Below are positions 15,465 through 24,143 of a stretch of DNA of 35,566 nt, one piece after another. Both the position numbers and the translations under genes were made by a program. Each line of letters begins with the position of its first letter. Position 1 is the stretch's first letter. The notes below the pieces were generated by a model, which was given only the letters and a program-made list of their open reading frames with translations, was not told the DNA's origin and searched no databases. Source of the stretch: an uncultured Lachnospiraceae bacterium (GTDB lineage: Bacteria; Bacillota; Clostridia; Lachnospirales; Lachnospiraceae); the NCBI GenBank assembly GCA_910585205.1, contig CAJUCC010000002.1, forward strand, positions 1 through 35,566, read 5' to 3'.

Positions 15465-16591
15465 ACCGCCCTCTCCTCCTTTTGTGGCAAATCGTTATTC
15501 TGTTTCCGGCGCTGGCTGCGTTCGGGTTTCTTTCTGCCGATCAGAAAATAAAAATAACGATTGAACAAAAATACGATCCCTGCCTCCAGCACGGTTATGC
15601 ACACCGCCATCGTCGCATACAACACCCATTCCTTGGCTCTTGTCACGAAATGATTCAGCCAGTAGGAAACCTGTATCGTATGCAGCATAACTTTAAACTC
15701 CATATGCGTCGCCATAATGATCAGCGAATTGGTTCCGTAAAATAAAAGCAGCCTGGAACGCCCGACATTCTTACATATCAGTATCACGCCGAAAGATCCG
15801 CAGCAGGCGCAGACCACATACAGGATAAAATGATCGAATACCATATAATTAAAATCCACGGAACCATTGCAAAAGCACAAAAAACCGGCACAGGCCAAAA
15901 GCGCCGCGCCCAGCAGCAGCCCGGGAAATGACTGTTTCTCCCGTTTCTGTAACAAGCCGGCGCTTCGATACCCCGCCAGCAGAAATATGCACGCCAGAAA
16001 TCCCCGCGCCGCCGTCTGCAGCAGCGCCCCTGCCGTCATCAAAACCGGATTTGTCTCCCATCCCTCCCATCCGAAAACCGGGGAGAAGAAAAAAAGCACA
16101 AGTCCGACTGCCAGTATCACAAGATCCAGCCTGCCGTCCCCCATCCGCCTGCGCCAGTATAAAAATATCACTTCCCCCAGAAAGAGCGCGGGCAAAAACC
16201 AGAGCACCGACACGCCCCGGAAGGTAATACTGTAAATAAAAAAACGGCCGAGTTCCGGAAATGTCAGAATTTCCGGGAAAAAAACACAGGTGAAAATATT
16301 CATCACAAAATAAATCACGCTGAATGCGGCATAGGGAACCAGCAGTGTTTTCGCCTTCCGCCGGACGACCTGCCGCAGCTCCCGCTCTTCCTCCTTTGTC
16401 ACCCACAGCAAAATACCCGAGATCACAAAAAAAAGCGGCATATGAAAGGAAGAAATAAACTGATACGAAGGCGGAAAATAGGGCTTATAATCGATACTCT
16501 GCAGCGCCCCGATCAGATGTCCCGCGATCATCAGTACAATCCCGACACCTTTTGCCATATCCAGATAGAGAATGCGCTTTTTGGAATTCAT
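15461..16591 (-). CDS. Acyltransferase 3 family membrane protein
   Basis: About 376 residues with roughly ten membrane helices. The start LYLDMAKGVGIVLMIAGHLIG (residues 8-28) is the usual first helix, with the catalytic-type His near 25; FHMPLFFVISGIL follows. Such proteins transfer acyl, often acetyl, groups to surface glycans, peptidoglycan or related polymers; the acceptor cannot be told. ATG 16591 is preferred because GAGGA precedes it by 7 bases; upstream in-frame starts at 16612 and 16666 have poor sites. It is the first gene of a unit with the secreted transglutaminase-fold gene and tdk. Confidence 0.9.
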   Translation of the reverse strand: MNSKKRILYLDMAKGVGIVLMIAGHLIGALQSIDYKPYFPPSYQFISSFHMPLFFVISGILLWVTKEEERELRQVVRRKAKTLLVPYAAFSVIYFVMNIFTCVFFPEILTFPELGRFFIYSITFRGVSVLWFLPALFLGEVIFLYWRRRMGDGRLDLVILAVGLVLFFFSPVFGWEGWETNPVLMTAGALLQTAARGFLACIFLLAGYRSAGLLQKREKQSFPGLLLGAALLACAGFLCFCNGSVDFNYMVFDHFILYVVCACCGSFGVILICKNVGRSRLLLFYGTNSLIIMATHMEFKVMLHTIQVSYWLNHFVTRAKEWVLYATMAVCITVLEAGIVFLFNRYFYFLIGRKKPERSQRRKQNNDLPQKEERAV

Positions 16592-16656
16592 ACAGGGTTC
16601 CTCATTTCCCATACACTGCTTTTCGTTTCTGTCCTGCGGCTTTGATCCGCATTCAT

Positions 16657-16685
16657 AGTGTAGCACAAAAACGCAAAGCTGTCAT
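16657..16685 (-). promoter_or_regulatory. Promoter of the acyltransferase unit
   Basis: ATGACA, a 17-bp spacer and TACACT on the minus strand, about 65 bp before ATG 16591. It lies between the sigG terminator and the gene. Confidence 0.6.
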
Positions 16686-16727
16686 TCCCCTGTTTCCGAA
16701 TCTTTATACCGGGCGGCATCAAAAATA

Positions 16728-16799
16728 CCAAAGGCCCGGATCGGGGAGCGGAGCGGCGCTGCCCGCGCCCGCTCACGGCTCCCTGATCCGGGCCTTTGG
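16728..16799 (-). terminator. Long hairpin terminator after sigG
   Basis: A 22-bp stem with one G-U pair (16728-16749 with 16778-16799) is followed on the minus strand by TATTTTTGAT. The first 15 bp are perfect. It closes the spoIIGA-sigE-sigG unit. Confidence 0.88.
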
Positions 16800-16847
16800 C
16801 TGTTCTCCGTCCGCTTCGGCCTTCTTTTTGTCAGCACAGACCTCCCG

Positions 16848-17627
16848 TCACCCCGCCAGATAATTGCGCATGATTTTCAGCGCGTTTTTTTCCAGCCGGG
16901 ATACCTGCGCCTGCGAAATACCGATAATCTCGGCCACCTCCATCTGGGTCTTTCCCTCAAAAAAACGCAGGGTAATGATTTCGTTCTCCCGCTCGTTCAG
17001 CCGTTTCATGGCTTCCCGCAGTGACAGATGTTCCACCCACGTCTCCTCTTTGTTTTTCTTATCGCTGACCTGATCCATCACATAAAGCGTATCGCCGCCG
17101 TCGGTATAGACCGGCTCATACAGGCTCATGGGATTTTGTATGGCGTCCAGCGCATAGACAATGTCCTCTTTGGAAACGCCGATTTCTTCCGCAATCTCCA
17201 CAATGCTCGGTTCCCTGAGATTTTTTTTCGTCAGGTTTTCTCTGGCATATATAGCCTTGTATGCCGTGTCTTTCAGAGAACGGCTGACACGGATACTGTT
17301 ATTGTCCCGCAAAAAACGCCGGATTTCTCCGACGATCATCGGCACCGCATATGTCGAAAATTTCACATCGAGTTCCGTATTAAAATTGTCAATGGCTTTC
17401 ATCAGCCCGATACAGCCGATCTGGAACAGGTCGTCGGGATTTTCATTGCTCCCGGAGAACCGTTTGATTACGCTCAGCACCAACCGCAGATTTCCTTCCG
17501 TGTACTCGTTTCTGGCTTCCATGTCCCCTTCCTTGATTCGTTGAAACAGCTTCGTCCTCTGTTCGTTGGACAGGGAAGGGAGCTTTGCCGTATTGACCCC
17601 GCAGATTTCTACTTTGTTCAGCGCCAT
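16848..17627 (-). CDS. sigG: RNA polymerase sporulation sigma factor SigG
   Basis: 259 residues. This is the late forespore sigma factor. MALNKVEICGVNTAKLP is the hallmark N-terminus, followed by sigma-2 (LRLVLSVIKRF, DLFQIGCIGLMKAI, KFSTYAVPMIVGEIRRFLRDN), sigma-3 and sigma-4 with the helix-turn-helix TQMEVAEIIGISQAQVSRLEK. Similarity to B. subtilis SigG is extensive as remembered. ATG 17627 has AGGAGG at 7 bases; an upstream frame extension is rejected. The 110-bp gap after sigE could hold a forespore promoter, but no clear sigma-F/G match was found. Confidence 0.98.
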   Translation of the reverse strand: MALNKVEICGVNTAKLPSLSNEQRTKLFQRIKEGDMEARNEYTEGNLRLVLSVIKRFSGSNENPDDLFQIGCIGLMKAIDNFNTELDVKFSTYAVPMIVGEIRRFLRDNNSIRVSRSLKDTAYKAIYARENLTKKNLREPSIVEIAEEIGVSKEDIVYALDAIQNPMSLYEPVYTDGGDTLYVMDQVSDKKNKEETWVEHLSLREAMKRLNERENEIITLRFFEGKTQMEVAEIIGISQAQVSRLEKNALKIMRNYLAG

Positions 17628-17737
17628 AGCGATTCCTCCTACAATGTTTTCTAGTAAAATGATTCTCACTATGGCGCCTGACTATGCGTTCTTTTTTGAA
17701 TTTTCAGGAAGAATTTTTCGCGGCGGACGACTTATTT

Positions 17738-18478
17738 CTACACCTCCTTTACCATCTCCCGCTTCAGCCTTTTGATAATCTTTTTCTCCAGCCTCGAAAT
17801 ATATGATTGCGAAATCCCAAGCAGCGCCGCCACTTCTTTCTGTGTCATTTCTTCCCCGTCCGGTGTATTCAGCCCGAATCGAAGACTGATGATCGTCCGC
17901 TCCCGTTCCGACAATCTGTTTACCGCCTGAAACAACAGTCCCCGTTCCACTTCATTCTCAATATCCCGGTAAATGACATCCTCATCCGTTCCCAGAATAT
18001 CCGACAGCAACAGTTCGTTTCCGTCCCAATCCACATTCAGCGGCTCGTCGATCGACACTTCCACTTTCGCCTTATTGTTTTTCCGAAGATACATCAGAAT
18101 TTCGTTTTCAATGCAGCGTGACGCATATGTTGCCAGTTTGATATTCTTTCCCGGGTTGAAGGTGTTAATGGATTTTATCAACCCGATCGTTCCGATCGAG
18201 ATCAAATCTTCCACACCCACGCCTGTATTGTCAAACTTTTTCGCTATGTATACAACCAGACGCAGGTTGTGTTCAATCAGTGTGGCTTTCGCCTCCTCCT
18301 CATCTTCCGTGCCCAGATCGCCGATCACTTCCTCTTCCTCCAGCGCTTCCAGAGGCGGCGGAAGTACTTCGGCACCGCCGATATAGTGAATATCTCCCGG
18401 CCGCCGCATCAGAAGCCCCGCCTCCCGCCGTATCAGCCGGAACTGGATTTTCCCCGGTATCGCCACTTTAAAAATCAT
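17738..18478 (-). CDS. sigE: RNA polymerase sporulation sigma factor SigE (precursor)
   Basis: This 246-residue mother-cell sigma factor is made as an inactive precursor. The N-terminal pro-region (about 1-30, with a hydrophobic/basic segment) precedes IHYIGGAEVLPPPL, the family point after which sigma-2 begins. Conserved blocks: LIEHNLRLVVYIAKKF, DLISIGTIGLIKSINTF, KLATYASRCIENEILMYLRKNN, and the C-terminal MTQKEVAALLGISQSYISRLEKKIIKRL. The start overlaps the spoIIGA stop by 4 bp (ATGA), so factor and protease are coupled. Processing by SpoIIGA is known for the family. Confidence 0.98.
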   Translation of the reverse strand: MIFKVAIPGKIQFRLIRREAGLLMRRPGDIHYIGGAEVLPPPLEALEEEEVIGDLGTEDEEEAKATLIEHNLRLVVYIAKKFDNTGVGVEDLISIGTIGLIKSINTFNPGKNIKLATYASRCIENEILMYLRKNNKAKVEVSIDEPLNVDWDGNELLLSDILGTDEDVIYRDIENEVERGLLFQAVNRLSERERTIISLRFGLNTPDGEEMTQKEVAALLGISQSYISRLEKKIIKRLKREMVKEV

Positions 18479-19296
18479 ATACTTTCCTCCCGTATTTTCG
18501 TTAATGTGGGATGCAATATCATCTGATATGCCGCCCCTGCAGACAATTTGCCGTCAAACAGTCCCACCATCGGCTTCTCTATCTTTATCATTTCATTTTT
18601 CCCGAATATAATCAGTTCCGTCAGCTCATAACCGTCCAGTATCCCGTGTGCCTTCCCGATACTGTGAAAGGGGATTGCCCGAAAGCATTGCGGCCGGCCG
18701 CCGCAGAACATGCGCTCCATGACATTTTTTTCCACGATGGATACCGGTTTTCCGCCAAGCGGCTCGTACAGGCTGTTCCCCGTATCGACCAGCGCTTTCA
18801 GCAGCAGCTCCCTGTCCTGCCAGACTACCTTCACGGGCAGGACGGCGTCTCCGCTGTGGTTCTTCCATTTTGTATAAAAATCCACAAACAGACCATATGT
18901 AAACACACCGGCGCTGCAGACGCCCAGGACCCCCATACCGTGTGCCCGGAAAAAGGGAATCTGCTCCGAGAGCACTTCCAGCACACCGCCCATCAGAAAA
19001 GAAAATCCGTACAGATAAACGGCCGCCCGACAGGCCATTTTGAAATTCATTCCGGAAAAACTGATCTTAATCATACATATACTGACCATTCCATATCCTG
19101 TCAGTATCTTAACCCATGCCGGAACGAGCGGCACAGCCGTAAGAACACAGGCCATTCCCGCTCCAAAGCCGCTTCCCAGTAAGATTCGCAGACGCGTGGC
19201 AGTACACCTGAGAACCTTTCTGATCAGAAACAACAACAGGGTATCCATCAGGAAATTCAGCAGAAAGAATGTGTCAATATACAATTTATATTTCAC
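18475..19296 (-). CDS. spoIIGA: Sigma-E processing peptidase SpoIIGA
   Basis: A 273-residue membrane protease that removes the SigE pro-region at the septum. The N-terminal half has about five membrane helices (about 6-140). The C-terminal half is aspartic-protease-like, with the catalytic Asp171 in LVDTGNSLYEP and a following GKPVSIV. Start GTG 19296 follows AGGAGG by 6 bases. It is the first gene of the unit, preceded by a long-spacer promoter and a Spo0A box, and lies directly downstream of ftsZ, the usual order in Firmicutes. Confidence 0.97.
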   Translation of the reverse strand: MKYKLYIDTFFLLNFLMDTLLLFLIRKVLRCTATRLRILLGSGFGAGMACVLTAVPLVPAWVKILTGYGMVSICMIKISFSGMNFKMACRAAVYLYGFSFLMGGVLEVLSEQIPFFRAHGMGVLGVCSAGVFTYGLFVDFYTKWKNHSGDAVLPVKVVWQDRELLLKALVDTGNSLYEPLGGKPVSIVEKNVMERMFCGGRPQCFRAIPFHSIGKAHGILDGYELTELIIFGKNEMIKIEKPMVGLFDGKLSAGAAYQMILHPTLTKIREESI

Positions 19297-19326
19297 CGCT
19301 CACCTCCTATGCACTCCGATGAACCT

Positions 19327-19359
19327 ATTATAAAAAGAATGAACTGCGTTTTTTGTCAA
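19327..19359 (-). promoter_or_regulatory. spoIIGA promoter with consensus elements and 21-bp spacer
   Basis: On the minus strand TTGACA and TATAAT are both exact, but separated by 21 bp instead of about 17. The B. subtilis spoIIG promoter has the same unusual feature (22 bp) and needs Spo0A. The start would be near 19320, about 24 nt before GTG 19296. Confidence 0.8.
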
Positions 19360-19395
19360 AAACACCGAGGCAGGACGAAATATTTCTTGCGGAAA

Positions 19396-19402
19396 TTCGA
19401 CA
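19396..19402 (-). promoter_or_regulatory. Spo0A box upstream of spoIIGA
   Basis: A perfect TGTCGAA on the minus strand, about 80 bp before the proposed start. TGACAAA (19352-19358, minus) on the -35 and GGACGAA (19373-19379, plus) each differ by one base from TGNCGAA. Confidence 0.65.
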
Positions 19403-19435
19403 GGAATTTACAAAGAAGGGAAAACCGGCAGGCAA

Positions 19436-19472
19436 AAGCGGCAGAAGTCTGTCGGACATCCTTCTGCCGCTT
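19436..19472 (-). terminator. Second hairpin between ftsZ and spoIIGA
   Basis: AAGCGGCAGAAG and CTTCTGCCGCTT form a perfect 12-bp stem with a 13-nt loop, followed on the minus strand by TTGCC. The T-tract is weak. It may back up the ftsZ terminator or insulate the spoIIGA promoter. Confidence 0.5.
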
Positions 19473-19500
19473 CGGCCGGCCGTTATTTACGCCGGACGCA

Positions 19501-19539
19501 ATAAAACAGCCGCCCGCCCGATAACGGGCCGGCGGCTGT
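19501..19539 (-). terminator. Intrinsic terminator after ftsZ
   Basis: A 15-bp stem with one C-C mismatch (19506-19520 with 19525-19539) and an ATAA loop is followed on the minus strand by TTTTATTGCG. Confidence 0.85.
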
Positions 19540-19561
19540 CTCCTTGTCTTGTTCTATGCGA

Positions 19562-20827
19562 TTATTTTTTCTGCAGAAAAGTCGGAATACTCAATGTCTT
19601 TTCTTCCACACTGCTCTTGATATTGGTCGGTCTGCGAATCCCCGCAAGCGGCGGCACACTCACAGGCGTCGGTGTCGGAGCAGGTGTGGGAACCGTCATG
19701 GGACCGGTCGCCTGCTGCATCGGCATCTGCTGCACCTGTACCTGCGGCTGTGAGGCCATCTGCATCGGATTGGGATTCGTGTTTATGTTCATATTTATGT
19801 TCTTATTGACTGCCTGCTTCATCCCGGGCGTCTTATATGTCTGATAATTCGGTGTAATCCGGGGCGGCACACCGGTATTGGATTCCAGTCCTGTCGCAAT
19901 GACGGTAATCGTACAACTGTCCGTCGCCGTCTCGTCATACATGGCGCCGAATATAATATTCACGTCGTCACCGGCCAGATTCTGGACATAATCAGCCGCA
20001 TCGGCGGCATCGGCCAGCGTAATATCACCGGATACATTGATAATGACATGTGTTGCACCGGAAATCGTCGTCTCAAGCAGCGGGCTTTCCACGGCGGCTT
20101 TTACGGCGTCCCCCGCCTTGTCATCCCCTTTGCCGGCGCCGATTCCGATATGTGCGATCCCCTTGTCCTTCATTACCGTCTGTACATCCGCAAAGTCCAG
20201 ATTGATAATGGCGGGAAGGTTAATCAGATCGGTAATGCCCTGTACCGCCTGCTGCAATACCTCATCCGCCTTTTTCAGCGCATCGGGCATTGTCGTCCGT
20301 CTGTCTACAATTTCAAGCAGCTTGTCATTGGGAATCACAATCAGAGTGTCCACGTTTTCTTTCAGACGTTCGATTCCCCCGACTGCATTGACCATACGTG
20401 CCCTTGCCTCAAAACGAAAGGGCTTTGTCACCACGCCTACCGTCAAAATCCCCATCTCCTTGGAGATTCCCGCTATAACGGGGGCTGCACCGGTACCGGT
20501 TCCGCCTCCCATACCGCAGGTGACAAATACCATATCTGCGCCTTTCAGCGCTTCCGTAATCTCTTCTATGTTTTCTTCGGCGGCCTTTTGACCGACCTCC
20601 GGTTTTGCTCCCGCACCCAGTCCCTTTGTCAGTTTCTCCCCGATCTGCAGCAGCCTGGGAGCCTTGCAAAGCTGTAATGCCTGCTTGTCCGTATTGATCC
20701 CAATAAAATCAACACCATCAATACTTTCGTCAATCATTCTATTTACAGCGTTATTACCTGCGCCGCCAACTCCGACTACAATAATTTTGGCTGCAGATTC
20801 AGCATCGTTTGTTTTTATTTCTAACAA
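19562..20827 (-). CDS. ftsZ: Cell division protein FtsZ
   Basis: This 421-residue tubulin-like GTPase forms the division ring. The GTP-binding GGGTGTG lies at 107-113, the VGVGGAGNN N-terminal motif at 17-26, and the T7-loop region NLDFADV lies in the middle. A Pro/Asn/Gln/Met-rich linker (about 330-395) leads to the conserved C-terminal peptide IPTFLQKK, which binds partners such as FtsA, SepF and EzrA. It starts at TTG 20827, seven bases after AGGAGG. It has its own promoter and terminator and so can be expressed apart from the dcw operon upstream. Confidence 0.99.
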   Translation of the reverse strand: MLEIKTNDAESAAKIIVVGVGGAGNNAVNRMIDESIDGVDFIGINTDKQALQLCKAPRLLQIGEKLTKGLGAGAKPEVGQKAAEENIEEITEALKGADMVFVTCGMGGGTGTGAAPVIAGISKEMGILTVGVVTKPFRFEARARMVNAVGGIERLKENVDTLIVIPNDKLLEIVDRRTTMPDALKKADEVLQQAVQGITDLINLPAIINLDFADVQTVMKDKGIAHIGIGAGKGDDKAGDAVKAAVESPLLETTISGATHVIINVSGDITLADAADAADYVQNLAGDDVNIIFGAMYDETATDSCTITVIATGLESNTGVPPRITPNYQTYKTPGMKQAVNKNINMNINTNPNPMQMASQPQVQVQQMPMQQATGPMTVPTPAPTPTPVSVPPLAGIRRPTNIKSSVEEKTLSIPTFLQKK

Positions 20828-20870
20828 AGGTAGTCCTCCTTTAATAGTCCCAAATAACTACATATAGACT

Positions 20871-20899
20871 ATGATATTATTTTTTGGCCAATTAATCAA
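20871..20899 (-). promoter_or_regulatory. Promoter of ftsZ
   Basis: TTGATT, a 17-bp spacer and TATCAT on the minus strand, about 45 bp before the ftsZ start. The intergenic gap is AT-rich. Confidence 0.65.
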
Positions 20900-20935
20900 C
20901 AGTTTTTTTATTTTTTTCTGCTAATATTGCACCAG

Positions 20936-21658
20936 TCATTCCGAATCCAGCTCGAACGTGACGTTCTTCATTTCTTCTGAATAGTTGTCCATGCGCAGCA
21001 TCCCCTTCTTTCCTTCCAGCTCCGGCAGAATGCCTTTCAGCTTCATAATCTTCTCGCCGATGTTTTCGTTCGAGCCCAGACTGACCCGTGCATCACCGAA
21101 ATACAGCGTCTTATGCATGGACTTGTCAAACCGGATTTTATCGGCCTGTACGCCATATTTATTTAACAACTGTGTAATGTCCAGTATATCTTCAAAAATC
21201 TCGGGGTTGTCCACCGGGAGCTTTTCGTGCATCACCACATAACCGAACTGCAGGCCCGTCACCTGCGGGATTCCCGTTGTCCTCTCCTCCGATGTTTCCA
21301 CGATAATGCCGTCTTTGTCAAAATACATATATCGGTCGAGATATTCTATGTACCCCGCGACTGCTTTCTCATATACCGTAATCCGAATGGTGTCAGGCGC
21401 GAGAATCGTCACATCCATTGTCTGCACAAAGGGGATGTCGTCCATCCCTTTGTTTTTATATTTCAGCGCAAGATAAAGGGAGTTGTCGCCGAGTGTGCCT
21501 TTCATGACCATATCCATGATCTCTTCGTTGCTGTAATGTATGTTTCCTTCCACATATACGGTCGTCACCTTATAATACCGCAGCGCCAGCGCCCCCAGTA
21601 TCCCCAGTACCAGAGACGCCGCGCAGACACAGACCGCTATGACTGTCCGTTTTTTCAT
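20936..21658 (-). CDS. divIB: Cell division protein DivIB/FtsQ
   Basis: A 240-residue bitopic protein of the divisome: short cytoplasmic end, one membrane segment (about 7-27), a POTRA domain (about 30-100, beginning TTVYVEGNIHYS) and a FtsQ-type beta domain. It partners FtsL and DivIC and controls septal synthesis. It overlaps murA by 4 bp and is the last gene of the run before the ftsZ promoter. The short length and position fit the Clostridia DivIB type. Confidence 0.92.
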   Translation of the reverse strand: MKKRTVIAVCVCAASLVLGILGALALRYYKVTTVYVEGNIHYSNEEIMDMVMKGTLGDNSLYLALKYKNKGMDDIPFVQTMDVTILAPDTIRITVYEKAVAGYIEYLDRYMYFDKDGIIVETSEERTTGIPQVTGLQFGYVVMHEKLPVDNPEIFEDILDITQLLNKYGVQADKIRFDKSMHKTLYFGDARVSLGSNENIGEKIMKLKGILPELEGKKGMLRMDNYSEEMKNVTFELDSE

Positions 21659-22896
21659 ATCCTGCCTCCAAGGCTTCGTATATCCGCTTCCAGCGACGCA
21701 TAGCCCCTGTCAATAAAATGCCGGTTACAGATCCGGGAATCACCGTGTGCCGCCAGCGCCGCCATACAGAGCGCCGCGCCGCCGCGCAGCTCCTGCGCAG
21801 TCACACACGCCCCGTGCAGCCGCTCCACCCCGCAGATCCGCACCCGGTTTCCTTCCGTTTTCATCTGTGCTCCCATTCTCACCAGTTCCGGCACTACCCG
21901 AAACCGATTTTCAAAAACCGTTTCCTCAATGACGCTCTCCCCCTTTGCCACCGTAAGAGCAGCCAGAAGCTGCGACTGCAGATCGGTCGGAAATCCCGGA
22001 TACACCGCCGTTTTCAGACAGGCAACCGCCGCCGGGCGTCCTTCCATCACAAGTCCGATGCCCTCGGGACAACAGGTGCAGACACCGCCCATCTGTCTGA
22101 TGACCGTAAGCGCCGCCCCGAGCTGTCCGCCGTCCGCACCGCGCAGAAAGATCTGTCCGCCTGCTGCCATGCAGCCCATCAGATATGTGCCCGCCACAAT
22201 CCTGTCCGGCGGTATCCGGTACGTGACGGTGTGCAGGGCAGGCACACCGCGAACCACCACCGTCCCGTCCCCGTCCCGGCATATATCCGCGCCCGCCTGT
22301 ATCAGGAATTCACACAGCGCACCGATCTCCGGTTCCTGTGCACCGCCGCAGATCACGGTTTCCCCGCCGGCAAGCGCCGCGGCCAGAATCACATTTTCCG
22401 TTGCGCCCACGCTGGGAAACGCAAGCGGGATACTGCCGCCGGTCAGCGTCTGCGCCCGTGCCGTAAGCACGCCGCACGTTTCCGTCAGCGCTACCCCCAT
22501 GCGGGCAAACGCTTCCAGATGCATGTCGATGGGACGCTTCCCGATCACACAGCCGCCGGGATAGCTGATGCTTACCTGTCCTTCCCGGCCCAGGAGCGCT
22601 CCCATCAAAATCACAGAAGATCGCATGCGCGAAACATATTCCCCGGGCAGCGACGTGGAAGAAATATGACACGCATCGACCGTTATCGTATCCCCTTTCC
22701 ATGTCACACGGCATCCTGTACTTTCCAGCAGTTTTATCATGCATTGTACATCGGCTATTTTCGGGCAATTATAAAGTGTACTTATCCCGTTTACAAGGAC
22801 GGTTGCCGCCAGAACGGGCAGCACCGCATTTTTGGAGCCCTGTATCCGTGTTTCGCCGCAGAGCGGATACCCGCCGCAGATATGAATAGAATCCAC
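21655..22896 (-). CDS. murA: UDP-N-acetylglucosamine 1-carboxyvinyltransferase
   Basis: 413 residues. This enzyme adds enolpyruvate from PEP to UDP-GlcNAc, the first committed step of peptidoglycan precursor synthesis. K22 and N23 of QGSKNAVLP, the mobile loop with the catalytic Cys116 in GGCVIGKRPIDMHL, and FPTDLQSQ with the catalytic Asp are all present. It starts at GTG 22896 after GAAGGTG and overlaps divIB by 4 bp. A Cys rather than Asp at 116 predicts fosfomycin sensitivity of the enzyme. The genome may carry a second murA elsewhere; none is here. Confidence 0.96.
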   Translation of the reverse strand: MDSIHICGGYPLCGETRIQGSKNAVLPVLAATVLVNGISTLYNCPKIADVQCMIKLLESTGCRVTWKGDTITVDACHISSTSLPGEYVSRMRSSVILMGALLGREGQVSISYPGGCVIGKRPIDMHLEAFARMGVALTETCGVLTARAQTLTGGSIPLAFPSVGATENVILAAALAGGETVICGGAQEPEIGALCEFLIQAGADICRDGDGTVVVRGVPALHTVTYRIPPDRIVAGTYLMGCMAAGGQIFLRGADGGQLGAALTVIRQMGGVCTCCPEGIGLVMEGRPAAVACLKTAVYPGFPTDLQSQLLAALTVAKGESVIEETVFENRFRVVPELVRMGAQMKTEGNRVRICGVERLHGACVTAQELRGGAALCMAALAAHGDSRICNRHFIDRGYASLEADIRSLGGRI

Positions 22897-22976
22897 TGAT
22901 TCACCTTCTCTGACTTTGATGAAAAAGACCTATTCTATCTTATGTCATATCCGCGATTCGGTATCTTGTACGCCGC

Positions 22977-24143
22977 TCACACTTCCTTAAATCGAATCGA
23001 ATGCGAAACACTGAGCACCAGCCCGATCTCTATCAGCAGAAACATAACCGAAGAACCGCCGTAACTGATAAACGGCAGAGAAATACCCGTATTGGGAATG
23101 GTATTGGTGACAACCGCAATATTCAGGATAACCTGAATGGCAATATGTCCCATAACCCCCACGACCAGCAGCGCTCCGAACAGATCGGGCGCATTGTTGG
23201 CCACGATCATAAAACGCCAGATCAGAAGCAGAAACAGCAGGATAATGGCAATCGCCCCAAACAGTCCCAGTTCTTCACATATGATAGAAAATATCATATC
23301 ATTCTGCGCCTCCGGGATAAAGCCGAGCTTTTGCATACTCTGGCCCAGTCCCTTGCCAAAGATACCGCCGGAGCCGATCGCGTACAATGCCTGCAGCGTC
23401 TGGAATCCCTTGCCGCTGGCATACGCCTCCGGATCCAGCCAGGCGAGAATACGCTCCCCGCGGAAATCCAGTTTTTCGGACGAAGCCATGCGGGTAATTA
23501 TGTATACAACTCCGGTGCCCGCTGCGGCGCCCGCAATGCCGAGCAGAAAGAACTTTTTATATTCCGGGCTGGCCACAAAGAGCATCAACGCCGCAATGCC
23601 GAACACGATAATGGCCGAGCTCAGATTATCGGTGATTTTCCAGATCATCATACTGATCGGCAGCGGCACAAGGAGAATCGTAAAAAATCCCTTCTGGCTG
23701 CGGATGCTTTTTCCCATCTTACAGACCATGCTGGCCAGAAACAAAATCATACACAGCTTTGCGATCTCTGCCGGCTGCAGACGCAGCCCGATGCCGAAAT
23801 CCAGCCATCGTCTGGCGCCTTTTACCTTAACGCCCAACGGCGTCAGCACCAGCCCGATCAGAACCGCCGAGACCAGATAGCCCGGCACCGCAAATTTCTC
23901 CCAGAAATGATACGGTATATTGGCCGTAAAAATCATGGCCGCAATCCCGAGCGCCGTCGCTATCGCCTGCTTTTTCAGGTAATAGGCGGCGTCCCCGTAA
24001 TCTTTGCTGGCCTCGTACGAACTCGTCGAATAGATCATTATCATCCCGAAGCCAAGGAGAAACAACACAATAAACAATAAACTGTAATCAAAGTAGTGGT
24101 CGGCTTTGTTTTTTCTCCTTTCCCTGAATCTGTCCAAAATCAA
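22977..24143 (-). CDS. ftsW: SEDS peptidoglycan glycosyltransferase FtsW (or SpoVE)
   Basis: A 388-residue polytopic SEDS protein with about ten membrane helices. It polymerises lipid II at the septum, working with a class B PBP. Family signatures include DYSLLFIVLFLLGFGMIMIYS, GARRWLDFG, LQPAEIAKL, the catalytic-type Asp loop and NTGISLPFISYGGSS. It overlaps murD by 4 bp. Only one SEDS gene is present here, so it may serve both division and spore cortex, or a SpoVE could be elsewhere. An 80-bp gap follows before murA with no clear terminator. Confidence 0.95.
   Translation of the reverse strand: MILDRFRERRKNKADHYFDYSLLFIVLFLLGFGMIMIYSTSSYEASKDYGDAAYYLKKQAIATALGIAAMIFTANIPYHFWEKFAVPGYLVSAVLIGLVLTPLGVKVKGARRWLDFGIGLRLQPAEIAKLCMILFLASMVCKMGKSIRSQKGFFTILLVPLPISMMIWKITDNLSSAIIVFGIAALMLFVASPEYKKFFLLGIAGAAAGTGVVYIITRMASSEKLDFRGERILAWLDPEAYASGKGFQTLQALYAIGSGGIFGKGLGQSMQKLGFIPEAQNDMIFSIICEELGLFGAIAIILLFLLLIWRFMIVANNAPDLFGALLVVGVMGHIAIQVILNIAVVTNTIPNTGISLPFISYGGSSVMFLLIEIGLVLSVSHSIRFKEV

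Noticed and set aside
17628..17737. A sigma-F/sigma-G promoter between sigE and sigG
   Set aside because: GCATA on the minus strand resembles a -35, but no matching -10 is at the right distance. A forespore promoter is expected here but I cannot place it.
21718..24080. Long plus-strand frames opposite murA and ftsW
   Set aside because: Shadow frames rich in Arg, His and Pro; both minus-strand genes carry full family motifs.
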